Source of the DNA: Cycas panzhihuaensis
Taxonomy: Eukaryota > Cycadophyta
Length of the DNA: 64,000 nt
Direction: 5' to 3'
Assembly: GCA_023213395.1 (NCBI GenBank)
Contig: CM041465.1
Location: forward strand, 154,015,741-154,079,740
Below, one piece after another: positions 25,325 to 36,449 of the stretch (positions are counted from its first letter, which is position 1; each line of letters begins with the position of its first letter). The position numbers were made by a program, and so were the translations under genes. The notes beneath the pieces were generated by a model. It had not been told where the DNA came from. It did not search any database and saw only the letters and a list, made by a program, of their open reading frames with translations.

Positions 25325-25635
25325 TGAAAGAGGTTAATGTATCAAGGTCATTTGTGTAGATTAATTATGTGACCTTAAGATATATTATTAGCATTAATCT
25401 CTTAATGAAATGCAGTTTATGTGCATTTAGATATAATTTTGGGTTCATGTCATTAGGTGGGAAAATCCTAATCATAATGCTCACCCTCAATAATAAAAAA
25501 TGAAATCTCAAAGAGGGAGTCATTATTTATTCTCACCTCCAAGCTTGCTCTCATATCTTGTTTCATCTCTTTTTCATTCTCAATTACTATTGTGTATATG
25601 TGAGTGATTTATTCCTTAAATCCATCCTTCCTTCA
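25325..25635 (+). repeat. 3' LTR of copia 18065-25635 (311 bp)
   Basis: It starts TGAAAGAGG after the purine tract and ends CCTTCA. It is the same length as the left copy. Confidence 0.92.
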
Positions 25636-27905
25636 CCTATTACACTTCAAGTACTCATGAATAAGATCCTTGGTCCTCACTTTCAAAAATTTATCATTAT
25701 CTTATTCATTGATATCCTCATCTATAATACCTAGTTAGACCATCACATTCATCATCTAGAGATCATTGTCTAAATTCTATATCAGTACTAGTTGTATATA
25801 AAAGTTTCCAAGTATAAGTTTGAAAAAATAAAACTCTAATATTTGGGACGTATTATATCCTTAGAGGGGGTATGGGTGGACCCTAACAATGTCTCATCCA
25901 TCAAAACCTAGCTAACCTTAACTAAATTCAGACAACTTTAAGTGTTCCTTAGTCTTATAGGGTTTTACCAATGGTTTGTTTGAAGTTATGCCTCTTTTCC
26001 CACTCCTTTATCCAATCTCCTCCATAAGGATTCTTTTTAATGGCCTTTAAAGGTTGAAGTTGTTTTCTCCTATCTCAAAGTACTCATGACCTCTACCCTA
26101 GTCCTTGTCATCCCAAACTTTACTCACTTATTCTATCTTGAATATGATACATTGAGATTTAACTTAGGTATAGTTCTTAATAAAACTATTATCCCATTAC
26201 ATTTAAAAGCCATAAATTGAAAATCAACTCTGACTCTCCACATATTAAAAGGAAATATGAGCTATTCTACATGCTATGAATAAGTGGCATCAATACCTTT
26301 TAGGGTCAAAATTTATTATTCTCACAAACCACCATAGCCTCCATAGATCAACCTATTTTGTTAAAAGAATTGACTAAGTAGATTGATCACCTACAAGTTT
26401 TTAACTTCACAATATCTTATAAGAAAGGAAAGGATAATGTGATTGTAGACGATCCTTCTCACCTACAGCCTAATTCTAATTCCCACAACCCCAGTCTTTA
26501 TGCAATATCAAGACCTCACATTGTCTGACTTGACATATTATAAGTTGAGAAATAGGCTTAACCTCATTACAACCATTGGAATAAAAAAGAACTCATCTAA
26601 AATGGTTGGTCAACATGTAACAACCACTTGTTATTTAGAAATTATATCATTGTACACCCATCCTCCTCATTCATTCCTTAATGTTTAGTTGAATACTACT
26701 CTACGCATTTATGGGGCTACTTAGGCTTTGATAAATTTACCAACGTATTCGCATAGATTTCTTTTAGTCTTATATGAAACCTAACATCTTTACTTTTATA
26801 TCTAAATGTGACACTTATCAACAAAATTAAGTGGACACCAAAGCCCTCCTAGGACTCCTTCAACTATTCCATACTCTACAAAGTAAATGGCAGGACATTA
26901 CCATGGATTTTATCATAAGCCTTTCCCTATCCACTGGTTTTGACTGTATTTAGTTGGTCATTGATAGATTAACTAAGTACATACACTTCCTCCCAGTCCA
27001 CACTTCTTATACATCTTATCATCTTCCTGACCTCTATGTCTAATCTATTTTTTAGCGTTTATCAATTTCCCTCAACCATTGTCTATGATCAAGATCCTAA
27101 ATTCACTAGCTCCTTTTAGCAAGAACTCTTTAGAGCCATAGGAACCACCTTCAATATAAGTTTTGCTTATCATTATTAAATAGATGGTTAATCTGATGTC
27201 TTAAACAAAACTTTGGATATTCCTTTGCTATTTTAGTTTTAAGCACCAAGCTAAGTAGACTTCTTAGCTCTCCCTGGTAGAATATTGGTATAACTCATCC
27301 CACCACTCAACCATTAGCAGATCCCCATTTTTGACCTTATACAATTATCACCTCCCTTCAGCCTATATCTTGGCTACTAATCTCTGAGCTACCTTATTGA
27401 ATAAAAGCTTCAAGAGATGGACCAAATCCTACATCATTTTAAGTAAAACCTGGCCACGAGACAGAATCACATAAAGCAACTTGTTGATCACCACTAATTT
27501 GATTGGTCATTTGACATTAGAGACATCATATTCCTCTACCTCTAATGAGATAAATAATACTTCCTCACGTCTCATCAAAGCTAGAAGTTAAGCCCATGAT
27601 ATTATGGTCTATATAAAGTACTCTAAAAGATTGGTAAAATTACTTATCCCTTTGATCTCCCCCTAGATACTAATATCCATAATATTTTTCATGTCTCTTG
27701 TCTAAAACATTTTTGGGAAAAAAAGTTACACCCCACACCACCTTACCCATCCTTAATGATGAATAACACATCGTTGTCCCATTAGATTAAATCCTCATTA
27801 GTTGTTAATGCCATCTTTTGAATCATATTATTGCTAAGAATTTAATATAATAGGTTGGATGTGATGTAGATGAAGCAACTTAGGAATATAAAGAGTTCAT
27901 CTAGT
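25636..27905 (+). pseudogene. gypsy pol second half: RT end, RNase H, integrase, chromodomain-like tail
   Basis: RT continues with LMNKILGPHFQKFIIILFIDILIYNT, where the expected DD of the active site is ID. RNase H lies at about 25950-26460 and ends FNFTISYKKGKDNVI, a typical gypsy RNase H end. Integrase follows with a CDTYQQN finger remnant, ITMDFIISL and LVIDRLTKYIHF near 26900-26980. Further on is a C-terminal PPDTNIHNIFHVSCLK-like motif (about 27655-27700). Near 27855, VDEATQE-like residues suggest a decayed chromodomain. Stops are numerous. This marks the host as a chromovirus. Confidence 0.75.
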
Positions 27906-27998
27906 AATACCCTTATCTCCAATGCTTTAGGGCCATAGCTTCTCATAGGGGAGGACCTATAATGAAACCCACTCTCCTAAGAAGGAGAGGTACCACCA

Positions 27999-28336
27999 TG
28001 AAGTAACCATCAAGGATTAAGTGTTAATATTAACTATTAAGCTTTGTGCATAAATCGTTAAGCCCACCAGTGATATGTAAGGCTATTCAGGCCACCCATA
28101 AGATTGTTGAAGAATAATCCCCCTTCTTTCTATTTAAGAGGCAGAACTTACTTATAATATTCCTTTATTATTTTTACATTTCTTAAGATGAGGTACTTTA
28201 GTACTCCCTTTTGGTGCTTATTTGGTGTCCAATGTGTGTGTTATTTTGTGATATTGGTTTCCTAAGTGAATTAAGTGCTATATCTATTCTCCATCTATTT
28301 GCATTCATAAGGATAAACTTGCGAAGGAATGCTCCA
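27999..28336 (+). repeat. 3' LTR of the 8904-28336 gypsy element
   Basis: It starts TGAAGTAACC after a GGAGAGG-type purine tract and ends GCTCCA. It aligns with the 5' LTR at 8904-9235. Confidence 0.8.
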
Positions 28337-29982
28337 AAAATCCCATCTATCATCCATTATATGCCAACTGCCTTTTAACCAAAAAGGTAAAAGGACTATG
28401 AGAGTTGTATGCTAATTATATATTAACTAGCTCCTTATATTAACAATGGATCGATATGAAGGAGTATGATTAGTCAACATAGTAAAGACCCATGCAGGCC
28501 ATACAAATTTATAGAAAATTTTGAGATGGTAATGTAGGAAGCCTGTTAAATACTCTTCATCCAACACTCACCATCCTCATTACTCACCTTTTATCAAAAA
28601 CTTATACATGGATATATTTGGCTCATAATGTTATGTACAAGAGAAAATAATAGCATAACATATATTCATTAAATGATGTCATTAATCATGGTATAGGAAG
28701 AAGATTAATTATATTTATTATAACGTTTGGCATTCTTAATTCATATTAGTAATCCCATAGCTTTTATTATTTATGGATAAAATTTCATATAATTAATAAT
28801 ATTATTATTTATTACTATTAGAGAAAACTTTAAGAAATAACTTAGTTTATATAAATATAAATATTTAATAATTTTTTCAATGTGTAATATGGAAAACATA
28901 TGTCTCAAAGGAGCACATGCATTCAAAATATGACAATTCACTATTATATTATATAAGGTTCATACATAATTCTGCGAAAGTGGTAAAATATTTCATAAAA
29001 TGGATAATTTTCATGAATACCTTTAAATATTTTTTAGTTTATGCTTTTGAAGGAAATTTTCAAATATAAACTAATTGGCCAGAAATAGCTAGAATTTTAT
29101 TTTGCATTACTCTTATTTATTTAGAATTATTATAATCATTAAAATTATTGTATTACTACTATTATTGTATATTCTCATTTGTTATTTCATTTAAAATAAA
29201 ATGCATACATGAAAATTACTATGTTTTTATTTAAAGTATATATGCATACCATTCATATTATATATTTTTTAAAATTACATGTCTATACTTAATTATTTCC
29301 TCTTTTCCATTTTCAAAAATAAGAAAATTATATCATACATGTGATAATATAAAAGAGCATGAAGGATTTAAATATATATCTTCAATGTCATGAGAGAAAA
29401 TCCTTACTAATTAAAGTTCACCTTTAATTCCAACGTAAAAGAAAGATTCATTATATTTATTATAATTTTTTCCATTCTTATTCCATGCTATAAAAAGTTT
29501 AGCATGTATATAATTAAGTATTTTATATTCTATTATTATTTATTAATAATATTTATCTTATTACTGTTGTTATTAATTATATTCTCTTATATATGATATT
29601 ACTAGTAGAAGACATAAGAAAGTATACATATAAAATCTATTATAATAGTAACTATTATTTAATATACATATTTATAGTGTTGATTATTATTACCAAATTT
29701 AAGAATAATCAAAATTACAAACTATATTTATATATTTCTAATATTTATGTTATTATTAATATTATATCATGTTGATTATATATAAATAATATTAATATTT
29801 ATTACTTATTTATGGATAACAATGCCCTATTTACCAAAGTGTAAATATGACATTAATAATATTGAATAAGATAACTATGATAACAATTAATAGGGCCTTT
29901 CTATAAATGCTAGATTATAACTATAGGTATATAAACACCCCTTCATAGATACTAATTTGCTAGTAAGAAAGATGAAAGAAAA
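28337..29982. other. Very AT-rich intergenic stretch
   Basis: No gene is visible. Two diverged copies of a roughly 100-base segment (GATT-ATTATATTTATTATAA, then CATTCTTA) occur near 28690-28800 and 29445-29560. They may be remains of a duplicated or LTR-like repeat. Confidence 0.4.
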
Positions 29983-30316
29983 ATGTTGTAAATACACTTT
30001 TTTTTTTTTTTGATATCTAGAGGAGAACCTCTAGCCACCCTTAGTACAAGGTTCCGGAGGAAGGGAGACCCCTAGGATCTAGGTTTTCAAACTGCCTTTG
30101 TATTGGCCATACTTGGAGTTCATACTGCCATTGTACAGTTGGCACACACTTAACGAACTTTGGTCGAACTAATATCTTTGCAAGAGTGAATACCGATCAG
30201 ACTACTTCTCTATAAAGTGACTTGCTCTCATGAGTTTTAAACCTGAATCTCTTCTTAGTAACCGCCATATCTTATCAATCCACCCAACCCCATGAGACTA
30301 TGTTGTAAATACATTT
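29983..30316 (-). mobile_element. Candidate SINE (minus) with target-site duplication
   Basis: The insert at about 30001-30298 begins on the plus strand with a T-run (minus-strand poly-A tail). It is flanked by ATGTTGTAAATACACTTT at 29983 and ATGTTGTAAATACATTTT at 30299, a long duplication typical of LINE-driven insertion. Read on the minus strand, the head carries a GGTTGGGTGG...GGCGGTTAC segment and a B-box-like AGGTTTAAAACTC, suggesting a tRNA-derived pol III promoter. The body is non-coding. At about 300 bp the size is usual for a plant SINE. The A box is weak. Confidence 0.62.
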
Positions 30317-30879
30317 TGTAAGATAAGCATCTACAAATGAAAAAATATACATTTTCTAATATTTTAAATTTCAACCAAATATATGTATACTTCTCTTTTG
30401 ATGTCATAAAATCATCCATGATAAAAATATGAAAAATAGAAAGAATAAAAAAAAAAAAAAAACCAATAACATAATGTCAAGAGAGATTTTAAAAATATCA
30501 ATAACCTTTACCCTATATTCATATATAAAATATATATCATTTCCTTTATTATTATTATTATTATTCTTCTTTCTTACGAGTTCAAAGTATCACTTAGATG
30601 CCCTTAAAAGATGAGAAAGTAATCTCCAAAAGTTCCATCTAAATGAAAAGTGACACCACACCCTCCACCCCTACTAAGTTAAAGTTTTTAATCACTAACA
30701 TATATTAGCAAACACTCGTAAACCATATGGATGTTGTTTGAGAGAACTTTAAATTCATAGTACATATATTTTCTTTACAACAAGGATCTAAACTCATAAA
30801 GTCACACCTTTGTCTTCTTATATACACACATGGGACTCCAAAGACACCCAAATTTGAACTTGAATTGATTGCACGTTGG
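30317..30879. other. AT-rich spacer
   Basis: No gene is recognised. There is an A-run at about 30448, a (TTA)n run at 30547-30565 and, on the minus strand, a TATA-like GTATATAAGAAG at about 30815-30826. Confidence 0.4.
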
Positions 30880-31730
30880 TGCCCCAAATCGGACGACGTC
30901 CCATTTCATTTTATAAGTCTTACATGAATCGATCGCAATAAAATGTGCTACTTGAATAGTACGTGCATTGAACCAGAACAGACGAAATCGTTATGATTTG
31001 CTGAACATCCGACAACTTGCTATCTGGTTAGGTGCAGCATTCTCATGGTGTGTGCATCAACTACAAAAGCAAACAGGCATTTTAACCCTTTCTCACTGCA
31101 TCGTTATGCACTCTAAAAATCTACCGAGCGCAAACACTACGATGGACAATCCCAATCAATTATGCAGTAACCAGCTCTAAATGCTGGGCCATTGCAATGT
31201 TTGATCATTTCGGGGAGTCCAATCAGCGTATAACGATAGAAAAATCGTGGTGTAAAGGGCCTAGTAAATGCTGTTGCAGGGTGCAGGGGATGACGGGTCT
31301 ACAATACTTGCAATGTGACGGGAAACGACGCGTTGTCAAGCAGACCGAAGTTATCAGGTGGGTAAGCGTCGGCCTGTCTCTGGATTTTGGACGTTTCTAC
31401 TCAATCATTCGTGGGGCTTCAAAATAGATGCACATCTGTGATCACCTTCTCTGTACGCCGGTACGCGCATGTACGCACCATTATTGGCACTAAGTTTACC
31501 ACCCCTAATTATCTACATTTAAATGAAAAACTGTACGTTTTATCTATAAAAGAAACAATATTGGGGGCCGGTGGGGTCTGGGTGTTCCTCCGAAGTTCAA
31601 AGGAAATTCTCATTCCAATGGGCGGATTCGAAATCCTTTAGACGAGGAGCATGCCAAGCAATTTCTAAGATGAACGGATGGAAAACATATTACATAAAAT
31701 CCTTTGTAAAATTACGTTTCTTCCGAGTAT
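30880..31730. other. CpG-retaining low-copy island, function unknown
   Basis: In a window otherwise poor in CpG, this segment keeps many (GGACGACGTCC near 30891, ACGACGCGTTG near 31326, CGCCGGTACGCGCATGTACG near 31456). It has no ORF over 76 codons with recognisable content, and no similarity to the retroelements here. TATA-like motifs lie at 31539-31548 (CTATAAAAG, plus) and to the left at about 30820 (minus). It could be a promoter fragment, a non-coding transcript or a host single-copy remnant. I do not recognise a gene. Confidence 0.4.
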
Positions 31731-32122
31731 TGGGAGCTTTGTTAACATGACGCTATTTTCACTTTTCTAGATATAAAATTGTCGGCAGAAATAGAAAGCG
31801 CAGGGCTTCGTCTTTTTGTAAATGAACTTTACCATGTGAAGATGGGACGTACACGAGGAGTCCAGAAGGGATGTGTGGGGTTCGAGATAGGGAGAATGAT
31901 TTTCAAAAATAAAAATGACACTTGTATGGAGTTTTGCATATGTATTGTTTTGCCAATGTAAAGAGCATATGTTTCATTTTACCTTACTTTGGTATCAACT
32001 TTAATTCTATGTATACATATGAAAATGGTATGATAGGAGAATGTTTAAAAAATATACAAAGATTATTATCTCAAAATGAATGCTGCTTGAAAAAATAAGA
32101 TATATAGAGGGGTTAAAAGGTT
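31731..32122. other. Spacer without recognisable gene
   Basis: Only short chance ORFs are present. A TATA-like GATATAAAAT is at about 31770. Confidence 0.35.
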
Positions 32123-35100
32123 TTTCTTTAAGGTAAAGGATATCATTGAATTACAAACTTATTACAATACAATGAACTATCAAGTCTAAGAATTAAAAGG
32201 GCAAGTTAACCTAATCTTTAATATACAAAGCATTCAAGATAACAAAATTGAAATGTAAACTTTTTTTCAACTTTTTACGAAGAGGAGTGAAGCAAGAGTT
32301 GTGAGACAACCATAACATAATTTTCTTCCTTATGCACTTAAAAGTTTAATTGAATGACAAGATAATTTTTTAAAAATAAGTTATTATGCAATTTTTTCAA
32401 ATTTCATGTAAGGTGGACTTAAGAAGAAACTAAAGGTTTATCAAGTGTCAGCGAATCGCAAGACAAACATAAGTCATAGCCTAGCTCTCTTTGATTAACC
32501 AAGAATGAAGAGATAAATGACCATTACAATTTTTTGTGAGGCCTTGGTCTAAATTAAAGATCTGAAAAGCAATATACCAAATGTCTTAGATTGGAGGGAA
32601 ATGCTATCAAATGTGGTCAAAATTATTGTCCTAAGCACCACTTACTACATAGTACGATTGGTGACTAAAATTCTGCTATCCCCAAATGTCTTGGAATATG
32701 AAAGTCCTGTGAAAAGTCTTCTAATGAAACACATTATATTTAGGTTGAACTTGTTTCCATCATATCCATCCTCATTCCGCTTGAAGATGACTATGATAAA
32801 ATTTTTGACTATGTAGCAAGTAATAAAAATTAGTGGACTTGAACACACGACTCTTGGAAAGAAACCTTAGATCTTCCTCCTTCTCTAAGTCCTTAGAGGC
32901 AATAAAAGGATTGACTTGTCGCATGAAGAAGTTAAGATTATCTTCCGATTATAGAAGTAAAGGTTTAAGATGATGATTGAGCTCTATCAAGAGTTCAACA
33001 AAATCCTTCTAACTAAGTTAATCAAAGTCATGAAATTGAGCCACAATAAACCAATCACGAGAGCTGAAAAAATGAGCTAATGGAGTAAAATCTTATTGAT
33101 TGACTAAAAGGGAGAACGCATGGATTAAGCACTCATCATTAAAAAAATACGCCTGACAGCCAATTGTACCAGCAAAGAATATTGTATTATAATGAAGATT
33201 ATCCCAAGCTACCACCATATGGTTCCAAATAGGAGATCCTTTATTGAGGTAATTAGCCATAGTTAGTTATTATTTAACAGAGTATGTAAAACAATACTTC
33301 CTCTTAATAATACAAGCATGTTTATCGCTCTCTCTATTCTATAAGTCCTACAATCGTTTAGCTCCTCTTACTTTTACTAAGATAAAGGGGTCTTTAAGAC
33401 CGAGGCCACCACAACCCTTATGATTCGACACCATACTCCATTTCATAGGGTGAAGGTCTTTAAGTCAGTTGACCATGGTTTCCAAAGAAATTTAATGAAG
33501 AGATTTCAGATCATTGATAGTATAAGTTTAGGAGCTTGAATAATGGACATTAAACAATTTAGTATTTGGGAAAGAGTTGATTATATTAAACTCTGACGAC
33601 CTGCTAAGTTAATCTTGAGAGGCTCATAATGATGCCTAGATATTTGAAAATAATGGGTTTAGGAACACTAAGAGTTGACGCTAGTGTGGATTGCAACTCC
33701 ATGTCTACTTCATTAAAGATGATATTAGACTCGTTTTGATTGATTCTCATCTTTGTAGTAAGATAAAAAACACTTAGTGCTTGGCCCCATATACTGATTT
33801 CTACATAAGAAGGGCGACCTAGCAAAATGGTATCATTAGTAAAAATATGATGTGTAGTGAACTCCAACCCATTAATAGAAATTCCTTGGAGAAGACCTAT
33901 TGACCGAAGCCATAAAAGAAGAGACAAGAGGCCTTCTATTACAATTACAAAAAGATAAGGAGATAAGGGATAACCTTATCGAATTCCTCTACTTATGTAG
34001 ATAAGGCTATTAGTTAAGCCATTAATTTTTATAGCCATTGATATCGAAGAAATCATAGCTTTGATCTAATTAATATGGTTTAATTAGAGACCCTTACGAG
34101 AGAGAATGACAAGAAGAAAGTTCTATTCCACTGTGTCATAAGCTTTATTGATATCCAATTTAAGTAAAGCAACTTGTTGGTTTTTTTAATGTATTGTATG
34201 GAGGGCCTTAATGATCACAGTAACGTTGTTTGCTATACGATAACCTCTTATAAAGACTGTTTAATTTTTATTAACAACTTGAGGAAGGAACTCTTTGAGT
34301 TAGCTTACTAAAACCTTAGTTATTGTCTTATATGAGGTGTTACAAAGGCTTATGAGTCCCATTAATGACTGGTAGATGAAGTACCACTTTTTGGGATCAA
34401 GAAAACCATGGTTGCGTTGATAACTAGGTTTAATCTACCTATCCGATGGACCTCTTTTACTACTTCTTCTAGGAGTTACGACACCTCTTTAGAATCTATG
34501 GCTACTAAAAGCTCAATAAGCATTCCATATAGACCAAGAGATTTACCTTTGGGAAGAGTTATCATAATTTTGTACACCTCATCCTTTGTAATCAATTTAT
34601 TAAGAGCACCATTGGGGTTTCTATAGTACTCCTTTGGAATAGGGTTTACCTTAGAGAAAACAATTTGAATAGCTCTAGCCTTAGTTGGCGAGAACCCCTG
34701 AGTAGTCCACAACCTATAAAAATGATGGTAATACTCTGTTTAGATTTTGTGGCACGAATAAGTGATTTTCGTAGGGGAAACCTGCAGACACTTTAGGGAT
34801 TACTATGTTACATTTCTTTTGTATGGCGATTGAAAGTTTTTTTATTTCAATCTACCTTGATTTTCCATTGAATATTTGACCATGATTTCTATTTATCATC
34901 TTCCTATTTTTGCATAAGCAAAAATTGTTCATTTAAATTTGTGAGTCTTGACTAGAGATCAGTTGAACCTTTACCTTCTTCAAACTCCTTTTATAAATCC
35001 TAGATAACTACCAACAAAGATTCCCTCAGTTTCTCAAATTTATGCTTGCAATCTATGCCAAACATCTTATGTGAGATTTGAGCCCCTTCATGACTGTCAT

Positions 35101-35300
35101 CATTCAAATGGCAGAGTTTTCTAAAGTATCAATTTTAGAATACAAATCCTCCCACCAATGCTAAAGGTCTCTCCTAAAGTCATCTAAATTGAGTAAATTT
35201 ATGTTCAATTTGAAAATAGTCTTTCTTAAATTCAGATACTTGGTCCCAGAGGAAAGTTAAGTTTTGATAGGAACAAGATTGGATATCATGACTGCATTCA
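32123..35300 (-). mobile_element. 5'-truncated L1-type LINE
   Basis: Reverse-transcriptase blocks of a plant L1 ORF2 are readable on the minus strand from about 34712 to 33604, with a cysteine-poor C-terminal region down to about 32200. The minus-strand 3' end near 32123 has the plant-L1 style ending TTACC, then TTAAAGAAAAA, at the poly-A. No endonuclease domain is seen upstream, so the copy is 5' truncated near 35300. Flanking duplications could not be identified. Confidence 0.8.
33604..34712 (-). pseudogene. L1 ORF2 reverse transcriptase, decayed
   Basis: From the 5' side, 34712-34476 encodes KVNPIPKEYYRNPNGALNK then ITKDEVYKIMITLPKGKSLG, matching the L1 block T..EV..A...LP.GKSPG.DG. Near 34190-34100 is LLKLDINKAYDTVE, the conserved LD..KAYD box. 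The stretch 33927-33604 contains ISINGLEFTTHHIFTNDTIL, the active-site block; the expected A-D-D is changed to T-N-D, so catalysis is lost. Then come GQALSVF and KYLGI, typical of plant L1. Stops and frameshifts break the frame. ORF2 normally copies element RNA at nicked DNA. Confidence 0.85.
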
Positions 35301-35666
35301 CTAAAATGTACCGGTACTAGATAATTGAATACATGAGAAAATTAAATATATAAATTATGTCTAGTCTTTCTACTATATAATTACTCCCCTATTGGTTATT
35401 GGTCTAAGTAAACTTTAGAGGCCCCTTACAAGGAAATTTTGAAAGGCCCAAAAAGCAATTAAAAGCTTTAAAAGAACAAAATATTAGGAATGAATATGCT
35501 ACAAAAATGTTATAGACAAAAAATAATAATAAGTTATATGAGAGACACCAAAGTCACAACTAAAAAGGACAATAATACATAATGAGGTATTTTATTTTTT
35601 AAAAGTGTTTTTTAGAACTAATACAGGAAATCATTAGCCTCACTTATCTCTTTTTCTATTAGAGTA
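35301..35666. other. AT-rich spacer between LINE and gypsy LTR
   Basis: No gene or recognisable repeat. It may contain decayed 5' LINE sequence. Confidence 0.4.
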
Positions 35667-35912
35667 TGTTATGAATTTTAGTTTATGATTTAAAGACATT
35701 TTTTTAAATATAAAAATATAATACGAACATATAAAATATATTTGAAGAATTTAATGGTCAAATATTAATATAATTAATTAATAAAATAAATAATAATGTA
35801 TGTTACAATGGTTACATATTTCTATGCATGACATAATGCCTTTTGATGAATGGACGTAACCATTCAAATGTGCCCTTTAATAATAATTAGGTAATTAATT
35901 AAACTCACAACA
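35667..35912 (-). repeat. 3' LTR of outer gypsy element
   Basis: On the plus strand it starts TGTTATGAAT and ends CTCACAACA. It aligns with 55617-55857, especially over about 35740-35905. The neighbouring minus-strand AAGAATGGGGAATTG is a plausible purine tract. Confidence 0.72.
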
Positions 35913-36449
35913 ATTCCCCATTCTTAAAATACTTTTCCCTTGAAGTATAGTTTAAAATAACAATTAGTCATTGTCTCTTGTTAGAAGAATATTGTAATCA
36001 TTTCTTATGTGTCGTTAAGTCAAAATTTCAATCTAGTAGTGATGTGGGTACTTATATGGCTAAATAATAATTGCATTCATGCCAACTATGAGGTAATTTT
36101 ACTGGAAGGTCTTAAAAGATTTCCTTGTGTTTCAAAGAATCTTGTGTAATTTATCATCTTCTACTATTAATATCATGTGTTTGAAATATGAAAAGGTAAG
36201 CAATTGTACCTTAGTGATACTTTCTAATTATCTTCTCCATATGTTTACATGATATTACTTGGGTATTTCTGAGCTTTCTCCTTTCAAATGTGATAGTCTT
36301 ATCTTCTTTCTTAAATCTTATAAATAATTTGTCTAAATTTACTTCAAATGTCCTAGTGCTTAAGTGTTATAAGCCATTAACTACATAAAACAACGTTTAT
36401 ACCTTCCACATGAAGGATATAAAAAAATTTTATAATGATAATATCATCC

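Larger units (their letters stand above)
18065..25635 (+). mobile_element. Ty1/copia element nested in gypsy RT, long leader
   Basis: The two LTRs (18065-18375 and 25325-25635) are both exactly 311 bp. The primer site follows the left LTR, and a purine tract AAGGGGGAGGAT precedes the right LTR. The host RT reads through when the element is removed. The duplication is CCAAT at 18060-18064 versus CCTAT at 25636-25640, one mismatch. The total of 7.57 kb is long for copia because of a roughly 1.95-kb non-coding leader before gag. The LTRs and coding sequence are unlike the Tnt1-like family in this window. Confidence 0.93.
8904..28336 (+). mobile_element. Old Ty3/gypsy chromovirus carrying two nested copia elements
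   Basis: The ends are two LTRs (8904-9235 and 27999-28336) that align along their whole length. A primer site TGGTATTGGAGC follows the first LTR. Gag, protease/RT, RNase H, integrase and a degraded chromodomain-like end occur in the right order, and the RT reading frame resumes exactly across the nested copia at 18065-25635. Removing the two insertions (11658-17057 and 18065-25635) leaves about 6.5 kb, normal for this group. The flanking five bases do not match, so the original target duplication has decayed or a boundary is off by a few bases. Confidence 0.85.

Noticed and set aside
8899-28341. Target duplication for the 8904-28336 gypsy element
   Set aside because: Flanks GACCA and AAAAT do not match. 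I keep the element call on LTR, primer-site and domain evidence only.
30429-30614. Small Lys-rich then Leu/Phe-rich ORF
   Set aside because: It arises from an A-run followed by TTA repeats. No conserved domain or supporting context.
31779-31961. 60-codon ORF downstream of TATA-like motifs near the CpG island
   Set aside because: It lacks an ATG start at the frame opening, has no recognisable motif and is too short to call a gene from sequence alone.
32100-35440. AGAGGGGTTAAAAGG-like pair as LINE target duplication
   Set aside because: The candidate partner near 35413 matches too poorly to claim.
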